In this document: piece by piece, positions 34,935 through 48,890 of the stretch
How the letters are laid out: every line of letters starts with the position of its first letter
How positions within the stretch are numbered: position 1 is the stretch's first letter
Source: Pomacea canaliculata
Taxonomy: Eukaryota > Mollusca > Gastropoda > Architaenioglossa > Ampullariidae
DNA length: 64,000 nucleotides
NCBI RefSeq assembly: GCF_003073045.1
Contig: NC_037590.1
Span: 9,195,042-9,259,041 of the forward strand
Direction: 5' to 3'
Made by a program: the position numbers and the translations under genes
Notes under the pieces: generated by a model
The model's input: the letters and a program-made list of their open reading frames with translations, nothing else
Databases searched by the model: none
Told to the model about the DNA's origin: nothing

Positions 34935-34961
34935 ATGCGCGCGCGCGCACACACACACACA
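34935..34961. repeat. Alternating (GC)n(AC)n tract
   Basis: A run of GC dinucleotides passes directly into AC dinucleotides, keeping strict purine-pyrimidine alternation over about 27 bp. Such tracts can adopt left-handed Z-DNA. Confidence 0.85.
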
Positions 34962-35465
34962 AATTTCTGCATATGGTGGATGACATAAGTTTCAAACTGT
35001 TGAAACCCCATGTCCTAAACACCAATAGCGAAGGACATTTTTATGTAAAATTTCACGATGGGTATCAAATTGGGTATCAAAAGTCATGTATGAGACTAAC
35101 AATGAAAGGACCGACACCTCAGTCCGGTCAGATGTGTCTCTAAGGTCATTTACAAGACAAAGCTGTGCTGCATGACTTGCAACAGGCTCCAGCAGGTCTT
35201 GGGCATCCTCGTAATCCATAAGAGGCTTTGTCATCATCATGTTCAAGTACCTTTGAGAAGAAGAGAAGTTTAGACACTAAATTTTATGCATTTACATCAC
35301 AGATTGGCCTTATTGATCAAGGTTTTCACTGCTCCATGTTTGAAGCAAAGAGGCACCGAGTCAGAGAAATGAGAAGTATTAACGATATCAGAAACTGTTG
35401 GGAGAAGCTAGGTTCGAGGGAATGAGATCAAGGTTACATTATTTCTCAGATATACTCAGTATGAC

Positions 35466-35493
35466 CACGAACTTATATCCCCATACGTCCATG
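35466..35493. mobile_element. 28-bp end-to-end remnant of the family A TIR element
   Basis: The sequence starts CACGAACTTATAT and ends ATACGTCCATG, the two termini of the family A element with nothing between. It is flanked by identical 7-mers GTATGAC (35459-35465 and 35494-35500). The right flank is therefore a true target duplication, and the interior was lost, before or after insertion. Confidence 0.7.
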
Positions 35494-37364
35494 GTATGAC
35501 ACCCTTAAGGTACTCAGAGGTAAATGAAGCAGAAACAAATGCTTGCTAATCTGTCAAACGATGTTGCCGTGTTTGCCGTTTGAGCAGTTTTATCTCCATT
35601 TTTAAATCGTACGTGAAAAGAAATGCCCGACTGATTGTGCGCCAGCATGGCACGTGAGCTGGAACTTGGCAACAAGCTACACGTAGCCTTGCTCATCATC
35701 CGGGTCCTCAGGTTGAGCATCTCACGAGAAGAACTACCATTAACGAGTATATAACAGGTGTATGGATGCTTGGCTTTTCCGATCATGAAGTTTACATGAC
35801 TTTTACACCAGAGAAATATTAGATGGTGGTCTGTAATGTCATATTCGCGTGTCGATGCTTGGCTGGCATGAAATCAGCGGTTATCCAGAGGGGAGAGAGA
35901 GGGGGCAGATGGTCGCATGAGCGGCACAAGTGATGCATATTTATCTAACATTTTATAAAGCTGTATAACTATTTAAAAAATCCACTGTCAGTAGAGAATC
36001 GGATTTTTGCACAAATTGGACAAGCAATGATTTCTTACATTTCTAAAGCCGATCAGTTCGCTTTACAGAAGTTGCAGATGGTCCTTTGGTTAGCAGCGTC
36101 TTCTCTAGCATGCTTACTTGTATCGGACACTTGCAAACAATGCACATCGGTAATCTCCCAAAATGCTGCATATGATTTAACTTTGCTATTTGGGAAATTC
36201 CCAATGACGTACAGTAGCTCAATTCAGTTCATTCACGGACCTACATAAACCGACTCCAATAAAGGCCACATGACTCATGTGTTTCCAGCATCTTCGCCGT
36301 CCCTGTAAGGACAGTCGGCTACTCGCCCACTGAAAATTTCAGCAGCTTGGGTAGCAAAAAGCGACAATGAAAAAGAAGGTGAGAGCGTTCATTCCTTTTC
36401 ATTTCTGTGACTTTTGTTCGATGCACCACTTTTTGAAAACGTCCTATTTTCTGTACAAAACCAATCTTTCTATAGAATTGTTTGTACAATAGTGTATTAA
36501 AGTGAGTCTTCAATGTGCATCAGATCATTTTCTGGAACCTAAGAAAGGTAAGATGAAGAAGATGGAGAAGCTGGCGTTAAATTGTTTGTGCGGACCGTAA
36601 TTCCACAGTTCGGGGTCCCGCCGTACGACAGGCGACATGCTTCAAAGGAGCGCGGAGCTGTAGTTGTTCGCATCCCAATCGTGTTTTCCAGCTACAAATA
36701 CGAAAGACATGGTGGCAACCTAAGGTGGGCCGAGTGCCTGTAAGCACAGAATTGGGTTGAACTGGCATTGCATACTTTGGCTTGTCAAATGAGATTTAAT
36801 GTCGAGACCTGCACTGTAGGTTATTGTATCTCCTCGAATTTTGTTTTTAGTTTCAAGACCATTTTATATCTTCTTTCTTGAGATTTTTGTAATGGAACCA
36901 AGAAGATTAAGGAACAACAGAAGAAACAGGTTGAGATAGAGCATTTGACGGCGGAAACTCCTTTTTAAATTAATTTTTTCTGGACCGTTCGGTCCAGTCC
37001 ATGCCAGCGAAACCTGATCGCCATGCGCATGTGAATTGTCGTCCACAGCTTGATTTATTATGCAGAGCGGTAATGAACTTTGTCTTTATGCGGATGTGCA
37101 GACTGTCATTTTCGTCCTAGACATCGGGCACGTGACACAGGAAGCCAACAAAAAGCTCAAGTGTATGTCCTCTCAGTGTCTCTCCCGTAATGGACATTCG
37201 TTGCTTGTTCCTCAAAATTTACTTTATTATAATTCACTGAATACAAATTTATGTTGCTATGAAAAAAAAAAAATTCGTAGATTGAATTTCGCGTTCTGCC
37301 TTGATAGGGCCAGATCAAATGGACATTCCTCTCACACCTCCGGGTAAGAGCACTGTGTAAGAAC

Positions 37365-37395
37365 TCCCCCCCCCCTCCACACACACACACACACA
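37365..37395. repeat. C-tract followed by (CA)n
   Basis: About eleven consecutive C residues, then TCC, then about nine CA units. Plain low-complexity sequence. Confidence 0.85.
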
Positions 37396-38979
37396 AACTA
37401 CCCGTTTGATATCGTGTGACGCACCGTACCCGTTGACTCAGTTGTGAAGTTGGCACGTCACTCCTTAGAGGGCTGGAGAAGGTAGGACAGCGAGGGAAAA
37501 GGGTGGGAGGGGAAATATTTCCGAGATAAGTGAGCACTCTAACACCTAGCCCCCTCTCCATCTAAGAGCGTAAAGTCTTCTAATTCTTTCATCCCGCAGT
37601 TTCACTAGTTCACTACACTGAGTATGATATCTACTTATCTCAAATAAAGTGACAGATGGAACGTGGACAATAGAATCTGTAGTGGAGTTAACAGCATCAA
37701 GCAACTCGGAATGAACCCGGTACATTGGCTAGTTACTTGTAAACTGAATTGTCATTTTTGAATATTAAGATCTTGTAGTCGAGTCGCTAGTTTAAATATA
37801 CCCGAATAATGATTCACATTGGGTACATCCTGAAAGCACAGACACTTGAGTCCCATGACAAAGCAGAAAATCTCGTCGTCAATTGTTTAGGTACAAATGA
37901 AATTACAATCACTACGCTCCAATAAATGAATAAACAAGTGCTTAGTATATTTGTCGGCTGTATTAAGCAAACATAAAACACAGCCAGCTGCAGACCAGAA
38001 AATGTGCGCATTAGTTGTTTTAAGGATCATTGTATTCTTTTCACCCCGAAGAGGTATTCAGATATTAATAAAAAGCGCATGAGGAAACCCTTTTTGTCTT
38101 ATTCAACACCCCACCGAGTAATATTTTAACAAAATGAGAAATTCTTGTATTTTTTTTTTTGCTTTATTGTGTAAAGCAATCGATTTCTATAATATCAAAA
38201 TAATAACTTATTTCAAAGACATGTAGCAGCTAATTGTTCACATTTAAAAGATGAAACTCAACCCCTACAGTATGACAGGGACAACCTCATAAGATGTAGA
38301 AATGAGAGTTCAGTGGAGCAACAAAAAAAGTAAAGTGGCAGTGTATGTGGTGGTAGAGATATCCATGGGGCCGGCGACACATCACAGTTAAGCTTTTAGT
38401 ACAGTCGAGCCTCGGGGTTTGGAGGCTCATAGCCCTCTGCGAATGTGGAAAGTCCTCGAATAACTATGGTAAATACATTGTAAAGCAATATTTTGAAGAC
38501 ACTGCGTAGGATAAAACAGATGAACAAATACATATAATAATATATATTTTATTCATTTATAACTTAGTAAACGTTTAGAAAAGCGCTTTCTAGTCTACGC
38601 ACGTTGCCCGCAAATTTACGCAGTAGAACACAGATAAAAAAAAAATTAAAAAAATTAAGAAGAAAATGTCTATATTCTTATTATTGATGGCATTGCGTGT
38701 CTTGCTAGAACTAGTGTGTGACCCCAGGTCATCACTTTTCGTTGTTCAGTAATTTGTTTTGATCGGGTTGCTGTAAGGTTGTGCACCTTTGTAGACAAAG
38801 GTGGGATTTCCACGGTTTGACACTAAAAAGGTTTACGGCGATTAATAAATGAACTGTATTAAGACTGCACAGTGTGAAGCTGAGGCTGGATACATCAGGA
38901 AGCAGGAACATGTAAGTTCCGGGGCCATATATATATATACTCATACGATCAGGAAGGGGCGAGTTACCCATAGCTGCAC

Positions 38980-39061
38980 GGGGGGTAGGGGGTTTGAGGG
39001 AGGGAGGAGACGGGGGAGGAGAGTGGAAGGGGTTGAGGGAGGGAGGAGACGGGAAGAGGGG
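38980..39061 (+). repeat. G-rich minisatellite, two units of about 35-39 bp
   Basis: GGTTTGAGGGAGGGAGGAGA (38991 on) recurs as GGTTGAGGGAGGGAGGAGAC at 39031, with a shared continuation CGGG. Upstream is CGGGGGGTAGGGGG. Several closely spaced runs of three or more G make quadruplex formation plausible on this strand. Confidence 0.75.
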
Positions 39062-42000
39062 TGTGGAACGTAAGACTACGTGGTCCAACGTGACTGACTG
39101 GGTGTTTGGGGCCAAACTCGCGATATTAATGCGTTTGGCTGTCCTTCGTTTACTGCCAGTCGACCCGATGGTAGGAATGACAATTTTTTTGTAACAATGC
39201 GAGTCTTTATATAGTCTGTGAAGTAGAACTAAAAGCAAAATTCGATTTAAAAATACTAAAATTTTTGTGAACTGACTGATGCGTATAAAACAAATAGGTC
39301 ATCGTTGTAATTAACTGCACGCACGAAGTGTTAAATTTTCAGTTCGTTACTGAAGGAATGAAAAAACAATGGAAACAGCATACAATGAAGGTTAAAGTGT
39401 AACAGCACAATATTGGCGTGATGTGTGCAAACAACTTAGTGTTGATTAGCAAGGTTGACGGAGATAACCAATCAGAAAGTATTATACACATGAACATAAG
39501 TTAATACATATATCACGGGTTAATCTACAAAAATTATGTGAAAGGAGGCAGCACCCAAATGTTGAATTAGTGTCCTTTGACAAGCAAACGTAACTACTGG
39601 TACTAAAAAAAAATGAAGTATTTTGTTGTGATTACAAGCCTCTCAACGCTTCGTTTGCTAAATGCTCCGACGAGGAATAATGATAAAGTTTGAGTGATGA
39701 AAAATGCGCACAATAAAGGACAAGGGAACAAAAAAGTTATAAAAGAATTAGTTGCTGGGGAGTGAGAAGGAGAAATAGAGAGGGATCTGACCCGGAACTT
39801 GTCAGGGTTATTGGAGTTTTTATGCGGGCTTATTATTGGTATAACAGGGTGGGATTCTAATGTTTAGTTTCTGTTCATGATTAGTATCGATGTGTATTAA
39901 GAGAGTTTGGATGTGAGCTGTGTCGCGTGTCTTTATTCTTCTTCTGTTGCTTATTCTCTTTCACCTCTCTCTTCTTTCTACTCTCGTCTGTCTATCATCT
40001 CTTTCTGTCTCAGTTAATCGTGGCGCAGCCCCTGGTGTATCGACATATTTACACACACAAGTAATGGTATACTAGGTTTACAATTTGAACTTTCGTGTGC
40101 AAACAAACGAAATAACAGCCTTTTCTTACACATCACTGCTCAGTACTGTGTATACACATTCGCTTTTATACGAAATTTCTTTCTGACAAAGAAAGGTGTC
40201 TTATACAAAGAAGAAACAAGAACATAACATACAATTAATTCTTTACAAACTTTTCTCTCAAACCTGTTGCCTTTAAGATGTTTGCAGCCAGGCTGGTAGT
40301 TAACTTGGTAAAATTATTTGACAGCAAAACAAAAACTTGAATTCTAAAAATAACCTGGCAAAATTTGGGTATTTTTGTACTCGTACATGAATATTCGAGC
40401 GATATAAACGATAAGAATTTCTGTTTCATCTCGTGAACAAAAAGGACACCTTGAGTTTGCACTTTTATCACATCTGAACCGAAACTTCGGGGAATTCAAG
40501 TCTGATAGCCCTAGCCTGAATTCTATTTGTTCATCTCTCTTACCATTGTGCTTCATGTGTGCAAGAAAGCTAGTCTGTGTTTAGGGAGTTTGGGGGAATT
40601 AAATGGTACAAATATAAAGCTAGAGTTAAGATTGTTTGATAATTTTGTATGAAAACAATTCATCAGTCTCAAATTCAATTCTTACAACAGTCTACATGCA
40701 CGTTAACGAACTCAGGTTGTTTGCTTTCGTATGAACAGTTGCAATAAGACCATCATTTCTAAAAGCCAGTACTTTTGATGTATTCATATGTTATCACCTG
40801 ATGCAAACTTTTGGTGACACGATACAGTATAATTAGCTGATGAATCGGAGAACAAAGTTATGATATCATCAAATAACAGAATAGACAGCTGTCTCAAGTC
40901 AGATGTCTTATGTACATCACATTGTCCCTTCTGTCAAATTTGATTTGTTAAACTGTGAATAAACAGAACAGGATGTAATTTTTTAAAATGCTCTTTAACT
41001 AATAAAACACTCATTCAAAGTCGTCTACCTCCGTCTTCTTACTTTAATGACATTTTAACATTAATATTTGTGTTCATGTGTTTAGAAGAGAAAGAAAGAA
41101 GGGTTAGATGATGACGCATGCAGCATGGACTGCTTGGTTCAATGGATGAACCCGAAATGATTCATTCTTTTTCCGGCTCCTTGTGTATTTTCTTGTAAAT
41201 TGGCCTCTGATGCTAAAAAACTTGAAGCGCCAACCACCAACTTCTGGTTAAACTAATAGTAGCACTTCTGCGTGGGTGCCAGCATCTACATGTGGATTTT
41301 GTTTTTGGTTGAATGATTTGGTTGGGCGAGGAAAGGCCTCACCACAATCCCATTTACCAGTCATATTTATTAAAAACCTGAAACCTGAAACAAGCAGTAA
41401 GTTCTTTGAGCTGGAGGACTTTCCGATCAGACTCTTGGGCGCTGAACTCAGTTTCTTTCTTTTGTTAATGAGACTCGCATGATCTTGTGCTCCTTTTGTG
41501 ATTGGAATAAACACAAAGGTGTTTGCATTTCTTTACTACAATAGACATTGTTACATTTGGTTGTTTCAACAGTCAATACTTATTTTTCTTCTTTTGTTAT
41601 TGAAACAAGGAAAATTATTTTCCTTCAGTTATTCACTTTTTGTTACTGAATTAGACATACATTTGTTCTCTTTTTCGCTACTGCACCAGACATAATACTT
41701 TCTCCTTCAGTTATTGCAATAAAGGTTCATTTAGTTACCTTTCATGACAGACACTCGAGGATTTGTTATCTGTGGGCGCACCGAGATAAGAAACCTACGT
41801 GAGAGACCCTTGAGAACGGTTAAACACAGTATTTCTTGGAAACGTGGCCGAAGGGGAAGTCCGGTCTCAAGAGGTCTGCCACCCTTTGATTGTTGTGAGA
41901 CTGAATAACAAGCTTTTAAAACTGGTTCCCACACTAATTGTCTATCTTTTCCACGCTGACTGAATTAATTAGTCTACAGAATCCATGAACTAATACTTCA

Positions 42001-42535
42001 CTAGCAGGTCCATGTCAAAAATAAAGAGGACTTGCTGAAAAATTTGCTATCAAAATTCGAGAGGTTCATTCGCGCAAGAAGTATTTTTACCTGTATGTTG
42101 CCAGTCATGCAAAGAAAATAGCAATTATCTTGAAGAAATCATGCAAGTGTCTTTGTCTATTCTGACACTATTGTTCACTTCCATCTCAAGGAGCAGGAGT
42201 TACCTGGGCCTAAAATGCCGACCACTACACGGCAAAGGTTTCCTCTAAGAAGAATTCGTGTCACAGGCCGCACACTTTCTGTTCTCTTTCTTGGAAAGCG
42301 TGTGTTGTGATCAGACACAAATTATGTGACTCGCTTCAAGAGATTTTGCAAGTCTCAAAGCTGGTGTGAGAGGCTAAACACATCCTTTTATTTCTGCATG
42401 CCCTACAGCTCATCTCTCAAACATTGTGCCATGTCGCGCTGCAAATAAACATGTTTTGTTTCAGCGTAATCTGTTTATTTTAAAATATATTAATGTTGTC
42501 CTGGAGCCAAGCCAAACTGATAGGAAATTTTGGGG

Positions 42536-42640
42536 TGTGTGCGTGAGAGAGAGAAATAGAGAGAGAGAGAGTTGGAAAGAGAAAGCGAAAAAGGTTAGAA
42601 AGAGAAAGCGAAAAAGAAAGAGAAAGCGGAAAAGAGATAA
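42536..42640. repeat. Purine-rich tract with AGAAAGAGAAAGCGAAAA repeats
   Basis: Over about 100 bp nearly all plus-strand bases are purines. A GA run at the start passes into diverged 18-bp units containing GAAAGAGAAAGCG. The poly-Lys/Arg and Leu/Ser/Phe open frames here are products of this composition. Confidence 0.8.
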
Positions 42641-44237
42641 TTTTTCTTTCGATACTTGGCTGAGTACCCACAAGTACTTGGAAAAATGGTTTGACCCTAG
42701 AAACTGTCAAAAAATGAGTGCAGAGTTATAGAAAGTTGTTTCTCCTTTATCAGCAGTGTCTGTATAGGTAATGTAATAAATATATTTTCTCTTGAGTGGA
42801 ATGCCGACCAGCTTCTTGGTCGCCGCCTCAGGTCTGTTGCTGTATACAGAGCTTGGAAGAAAAACAAGCAAACGCACCGAAAATTTCTGCGATGATGCTT
42901 TTCTCAACCATCTAAACCGGAGGCTGCGTAGTGCTATATATAAATATCAGAAACCACTAAATATTTATTAACAAAGCCACGTACAGCGAAAATGATTAAA
43001 GGTTTGATGGAGAGAAGAACAAGTAGACTGAGAAACAGCTTTAGAATATCGGAGGTAAGTCAGTGACGTGAGCAGAAGAAGAAGGAATCAGACACCTCAG
43101 TCTGAGGTTGTTACCTGGTGTGGCTAAGCAGGGTTCTTGATCTTAGATGTGAAGGAATTTGGGTCAGTTGGTAAGGAAAGAATTGTTTATCCTACACTAA
43201 ACACAATATCTCAAGCCGCAACATGGTCTTTACAGATACTGGGACAAGCGCAGAACTCTCCCTCATTCACTAACTCTTTCTTGCACGCACGCACATTCAT
43301 TCACGTGAACACGTAGAGACGAGGAAGAGAGAGAGAGAGAAAAAAAAAAAAATAAAACGAATCGACATGGCGTGGGCAGAGAATAGACCCTGAGGGGAGG
43401 CATCATCTGACATCAGCCTATTACTTCCTCTAGAGATAATTCGAGATGGGCAGTTGCCGTTATGCAAGTATATATCAGAGACTCGTCGTGACCCGGCATA
43501 TATTACAGACATGTTTCTGATGCAAGAATGTAACAGATGCTACCATGACTTAAAAAAACAAAGATGTATCCGGGATGAAGGCGAAGTAACTATCGATGTT
43601 TCTCCCGGGATCTTGTGACTCAGGCTGGCCGAGGTCATCGGACCGTGTCCGGTTTTGCCGTGTGTCCATTTAACGCAGGTCATTGCTTTGGGGAACTAAA
43701 ACCACGAAATTAAGAACACAAGACCAGGAGGAGCTCCTTGACGTTCTACAGACGTGTCTGCTATATGAAGTCCCCTTGTCTGGATGAGTGAACAGAGATG
43801 AGCTCAGGAAGGGTAAGGAGGGGCACTTGACACAATGCTTGGTGGGGGTGGGGGAGGTGTTCTCCTCTCCTTCCGTGTTAAAAATAAATTTTCATGAGAG
43901 TTTCTTTCATTGAAACAAAAGAGCAAATCTAGTCAGTTGGACCCACCACTTCTCACGAGATCGTTAAAATGTAAACATTACCGAAAGAACTATTTTCGAC
44001 TCACGAGCCGCGATAGTCAAGGACGTTTCTACGCAGCTTCCTGTTGGTGGCTCATAAATTGGTAATGCAAAAACAACAAATAGACAGGCGAATGAGTGGG
44101 TTTTTGACAATTCATTATTTACAAAAGTGATGATGGAATAAGCAAAACAAAGTCTCTTTTACATCTAGCCAACGCATTTAATGAGAGAAATATGGTCAGC
44201 TGCTGACTAGAATTATAAAAAGACATGATTTAATAGA

Positions 44238-44330
44238 GAAAGACTGAGAGAGAGCAAGAGAGAGAGAAAGCGAGAAAACGAGCAAAAGAAAATAAACAAA
44301 AAAACAAAAAAAAAGGAGAGAATAAAAAGA
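44238..44330. repeat. Purine-rich GA and A-rich tract
   Basis: GAGAGAGCAAGAGAGAGAGAAAGCGAG-type sequence passes into A-rich runs with AAAACAAAC. Low complexity, with no gene. Confidence 0.7.
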
Positions 44331-46677
44331 TCGGAAAATACTGATTTAACAGTGTTGTACGCTCCGTGTACCTCCGTTCAGGAAGTACCTCAACCACACA
44401 GTCACTTTGGACTTTGGGGAAAAGGGTAGTTAAGGGAGAGGAAGTCAGACTACCGGAAGTACCCGAAGGTTATCCCTGCGAACAGGATTCACGTCCAAAT
44501 AGAAATGCATGTGTTCCGAGACGAAATCCGAGATCCAAGATCCAGGGACTTAAGATTATCATTGTTGTGGCGACAAGCGAGTGCTACGTACCGTTTCACT
44601 ATCAGGTCGTTGGAAGTAGCATTTGACTGTTTTTCTTGGTCTTGAAGGAAAGGGGGCTTACAAAGAAGTCGTTGGTCACCTGCCCTCAGGTTAGTCGCCT
44701 GTGAGACTCAATCGCTTCTGCACGTGTGTGAACAATGGTAAAGATGCCTAAAGTACAGTATATGAAAAGCAGAGGCTAGCCCTCGACCTCCACCCCTTTT
44801 ACCTTCCCGAATAAATCATTTACCTTACCCCACCCTTGTTCTTGCAAGGCGGTAAGAGAGAGAAGGAAAGAAAGAGTTTTCCAGCCACAGGCCTACAGTC
44901 AAGCATTATACTACCACAGACACGCTCACAGTCACATCTGTCAGACAGCAACACGTGGAGGCAACACGCGCTGCTGATCATCATCACGTCCATGACCGTG
45001 TCCTTGATTGTAACAATGACTAGACTGTCCGGAAAACACTGAACAGAAAGGGCAAAGAGAGGTATATATGACAATGCTATAGTCACAATAACAGTTATTT
45101 GTTTACGATAGTGATAGATAAACAACGCGGAGGGATTTATTTATTCTAGCTCTTTTTTCCTGAAGAGGCAAAAGTATGCTCGACTACTAGAATATTAAAA
45201 TAGTATCAGAGTGAGATAAACAGAGATAATCTAGCTTTTTCGTATATAGAGAAAGGAGAGAGATAGATGACAAGAGAATGCGGATGAATATACGCCGACC
45301 TATTTAACTTCATCCGGGAAAATCCTGGAGCACGTGATGGCTGCAGTCTTGTCTCGTGTCGATCACACATTTCCTTTTTGTTGAAAATCTCCAAGGAGCC
45401 TCTGTTGACAGAAGTTAACACAAGTCTACACGATCTTGCTGTCTCCAGACCGTTTCAGGTAGACACATTTTCTTTTGTTTTATTTTTATACATTCTCTCT
45501 TTTGATTGCCTGAATTATTTATTTACTTACATGTCTTTCTTCAAATCTAACGCAGCGTCACAGATCTATGCGAAAGAGAATGTGAGATAACTCTTCAGCT
45601 ATGTCAGGAAACAAGTTGTGTCCCCTTTCTCTCTCTTTCGTTGATGTCTCGGCGCATCGTGGTGGCAAGCATCCATCATCCAGGACACTAAAAAAAGTAA
45701 CCAGTCACGGAATTACAATGTTTCTTTATCAGTCGTGGACAGAAGAAAGGCGTGAACGGAAATGATGGGCATCGGGATGTAATTAGAACTCACGGAAGTA
45801 CACAAGTTGCAGCTTGTTTTCGAACAACCACAGATTGTACTTGAACAGCAGATTTTGACAGCAAAACAAACTTCCTCGAATAAATTATTCGCAAGCGCTG
45901 AGACACATGGACACGTTGGCACGTTTACTTGTTTACCCATTTATTCATTTATTTGCTAACACCGACACTCTTTGTCCACCATATTTGGCACAAATATTTT
46001 TTTTTTTTTGATTATGGTTTGGTTTTAGGCTACGTTTGGTAAATGTATATTACTCGAAATATTGTTTACTTTTGATATTTATTTTCTGCGTTCTAAGAAT
46101 TTACCGCTGGCTCCAGATCAAACAATGGTACACAGAAAAATTGAGTCAAGAATCGTTCACACAGAACAACGTAGAAAACGATAGTATCCTAGAATAATGA
46201 CCGCAACATATTTGGGAAGAGAAAGAAGTTCGGGGAGTGAAGGCACAATTTTTGTCTCCCTTCACACGAAACTACATGCTGAACAAGCTGTCATCCCTTG
46301 ACGCAAGGAAACATCATGATCATGAGTTAGAGTTGAATTAGAGTAGTAAGTGTCTTTATGTCCATGATAAAGACATCAGGAGTGCAAGTGTTTCAGTGGT
46401 ATACTACACAGACACTAGACATTAATGAAGTTGATGTAAGTGAAGTAATTAACGTTGGTAATAAAATCACAGCTGGGATAACTCGCGGCAGGAAGCAGCT
46501 CGGGTGAATCCGGATACCGTGGGTAGTCTTCAATACAGTGTTTGGAACAGAAATAGAAATCAGACGTAGACAAGTAGAGTGGCAAACGGGCAACTCCGAA
46601 ACCAGTTCACATGTTCGAGCGCACGTCCTCCGGTATACACACAATACACAATGAGGACGGAAATAATTATCGAGTAC

Positions 46678-46832
46678 GCGCACGCGGGCACACACACACA
46701 CAATTCAAACTACACACACGCGCACACTTACACACAACATATATACAAACACACACGCGCGCGCATGTATATACACATTAACACACATACACACAATACA
46801 AACACAGTACACGCAATACACACACACCAAGG
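46678..46832. repeat. Degenerate (CA)n and CACACGCG array
   Basis: Interrupted CA repeats with embedded CACACGCGCGCGC. It explains the His/Thr-rich and Val/Cys-rich open frames on opposite strands. Confidence 0.85.
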
Positions 46833-47163
46833 AAATGACAGACAAATGGCATAAACATACACGCTTTATTCATCATCAATTTGTACACGAAAGTGGCCGA
46901 TTTTTTAAATTTGCAGGCATTTCGTATTAATAGAAAGAGGAAGCGACTGCTCATGTATGTCTCCCAACCTATTTGCCCTAACAAACAACCAAACAAACAA
47001 ACAAACATAGAAGCAAAAAATGTACAGAATGTATGCACAAAACAGAAACAGTCATTGGTATCAAACTGTTCTTTATTTAACTACAAAATGGCATGTCATA
47101 AATTATTAGTAAGACGGCAAGAGTGGTAGGTAGGGGACTGGGACATAGTGCGACCTAATGTTG

Positions 47164-47186
47164 CTTACTAAGCATGACTTAGTAAG
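47164..47186. other. Perfect 9-bp inverted repeat
   Basis: CTTACTAAG and CTTAGTAAG are exact reverse complements separated by CATGA, so a short hairpin or a dyad protein site is possible. No gene is adjacent. Confidence 0.6.
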
Positions 47187-48532
47187 ATCTAATATAGCAT
47201 ACGGCTTCATAACGTGACCTAAACGTCACACAAGCTGACCTTTTGTAACAGTGTGGCATCACGTGACTCAACGACATAAGACTAGTTAATAAGTAGAGCA
47301 AGAGACTCCACATCCGGGACCGCGAATGAGACGACCATAAACGACACGACAGTCACAGAAAGTGTTTGCGGACATGGCGCAGCCCCAGTATTTGTTTTCT
47401 CCCATGAAATAAATGTTTTACAATAATTCTATCAAGAAATCAAGTCATCGGACAAGTCTCTAGCTTTATGTGTGGAATATTGTCATGTTGTTACGGCCAT
47501 GAGTCTTTCGGTGACCCCTCCTCGGTGTCCTATATTTGCTTTCCTCTTTCAGAATGAATCAAGTGGTTCCCGATACTCAAATAAAGCCGGTCGGTGTTAG
47601 GCAGTGCCGAGTGATGAATGAAATGCTTCAAGCTAGGTTTGGTAAAGGAAGTGGATTTAGGTCCCGGGGCCATGAATTTGTGGGGGAGATTCACGTGGGA
47701 TCCAGATAGTGTGACTAAACAGTCCAATCCTCACTAGCACAGCTGACGAAAGTTGGGCATTGGATCACTAGTGCATGTGTTCCAAGAAGCTTATTCATAT
47801 AATGTTCACATCCTTGTCTTCTGCATATAGCACGCTGCTAGTGATGGGTTGGGCTCACTGATTTAAATCGACTGTATACATCATACTCGCATTGTGACAA
47901 CTTGCGGAAGCCACAAGGCGACCTTCTTACTCACTGTAATGTCAAATAAACTGGTATGGAACAGGCACAGATCTCTTGTCGAAGTTTCTAAATCAAAGAA
48001 CTAAAGTAATTAAAGCATGAAAAGCATTCAATGTTGACAGTTTATGAAAATTACAAAAACACAGTTGTGAGGCATTTCAAATACTGAGAGCATCCCTAAC
48101 GAGTACCAATATGGCGGCTCGCTAGCTTCAAGCTTCAAGCAGAGCCAGCTACGGTCCAGCCATTAGTTTCAGAGCAGTGGTATGGGCCTCAAACATTGTG
48201 AGTGTTTTGTTCGCTGGGTATCTTTAAGTTGGATGTAACCAGTTCCTGTCCTGTAAATGATGAGTCTTTTTCAGTCAGGAAAGCCCAGCTGCGCGGAATC
48301 GCAAGATAATATGAAGAACCGATGGCTGATGTCGCGAACTCATTTTCTTCTGCCACGCTGCTGGAGCCAATAAGGCATCAGCTCTCGCAAGACAAATATT
48401 CTGCCAGTAGTTTTTCTTTAGGAGACTAAAACTATTTTCATTCCTCATAATATACCGTTTAATCGTTCCTTCAGCTTTTGCCGCTTTCCGTCGCTGTTGT
48501 TGATTCGCTTCTAGTCGCTGCTGTAGTTCTCT

Positions 48533-48567
48533 TTCTTTCTCTCTCTCACACACACACGCGCGCGCGC
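48533..48567. repeat. (TC)n(CA)n(CG)n compound microsatellite
   Basis: Three adjoining dinucleotide runs, the last two keeping purine-pyrimidine alternation (possible Z-DNA). Confidence 0.8.
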
Positions 48568-48796
48568 CATAGAAATGGCAAAAGATAAAAGGAACGTTTT
48601 ATCACGTGACTGGGGCTGACTATGGACTCAATTTTAATAAATACATATTTTGGTTTTTTGCGAAAAACGTAAAGGTTTCGGATACTATCACAAAGCTAAA
48701 TGATGGGAAAGTCAGAACTGGTTGTTTAAAGGGAAGAAAAGGGCTGAAGTTGTTTGAACAAAACTTTAATTTCACCGAGGGTCCAAACTGAAGAAC

Positions 48797-48829
<33 letters not shown>

Positions 48830-48890
48830 AGAAGAGAAAAAAGAAGAACAACAAAAAACAAAAACAAAACAACAACAACAAAACCCACAC
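48797..48890. repeat. A-rich tract with AAC and AAAG units
   Basis: About twenty A residues are followed by GAAA and AAC repeats. It explains the poly-Lys/Asn and poly-Phe frames here. Confidence 0.85.

Noticed and set aside
37157..37561. 134-residue minus-strand open frame with CVCVCGGGG
   Set aside because: Produced by the C-tract and CA repeat; no homology seen.
38732..39238. 168-residue minus-strand open frame
   Set aside because: Its Pro/Ser-rich middle is the reverse complement of the G-rich minisatellite at 38980-39061.
42426..42731. 101-residue Lys/Arg-rich open frame
   Set aside because: Entirely a product of the purine tract.
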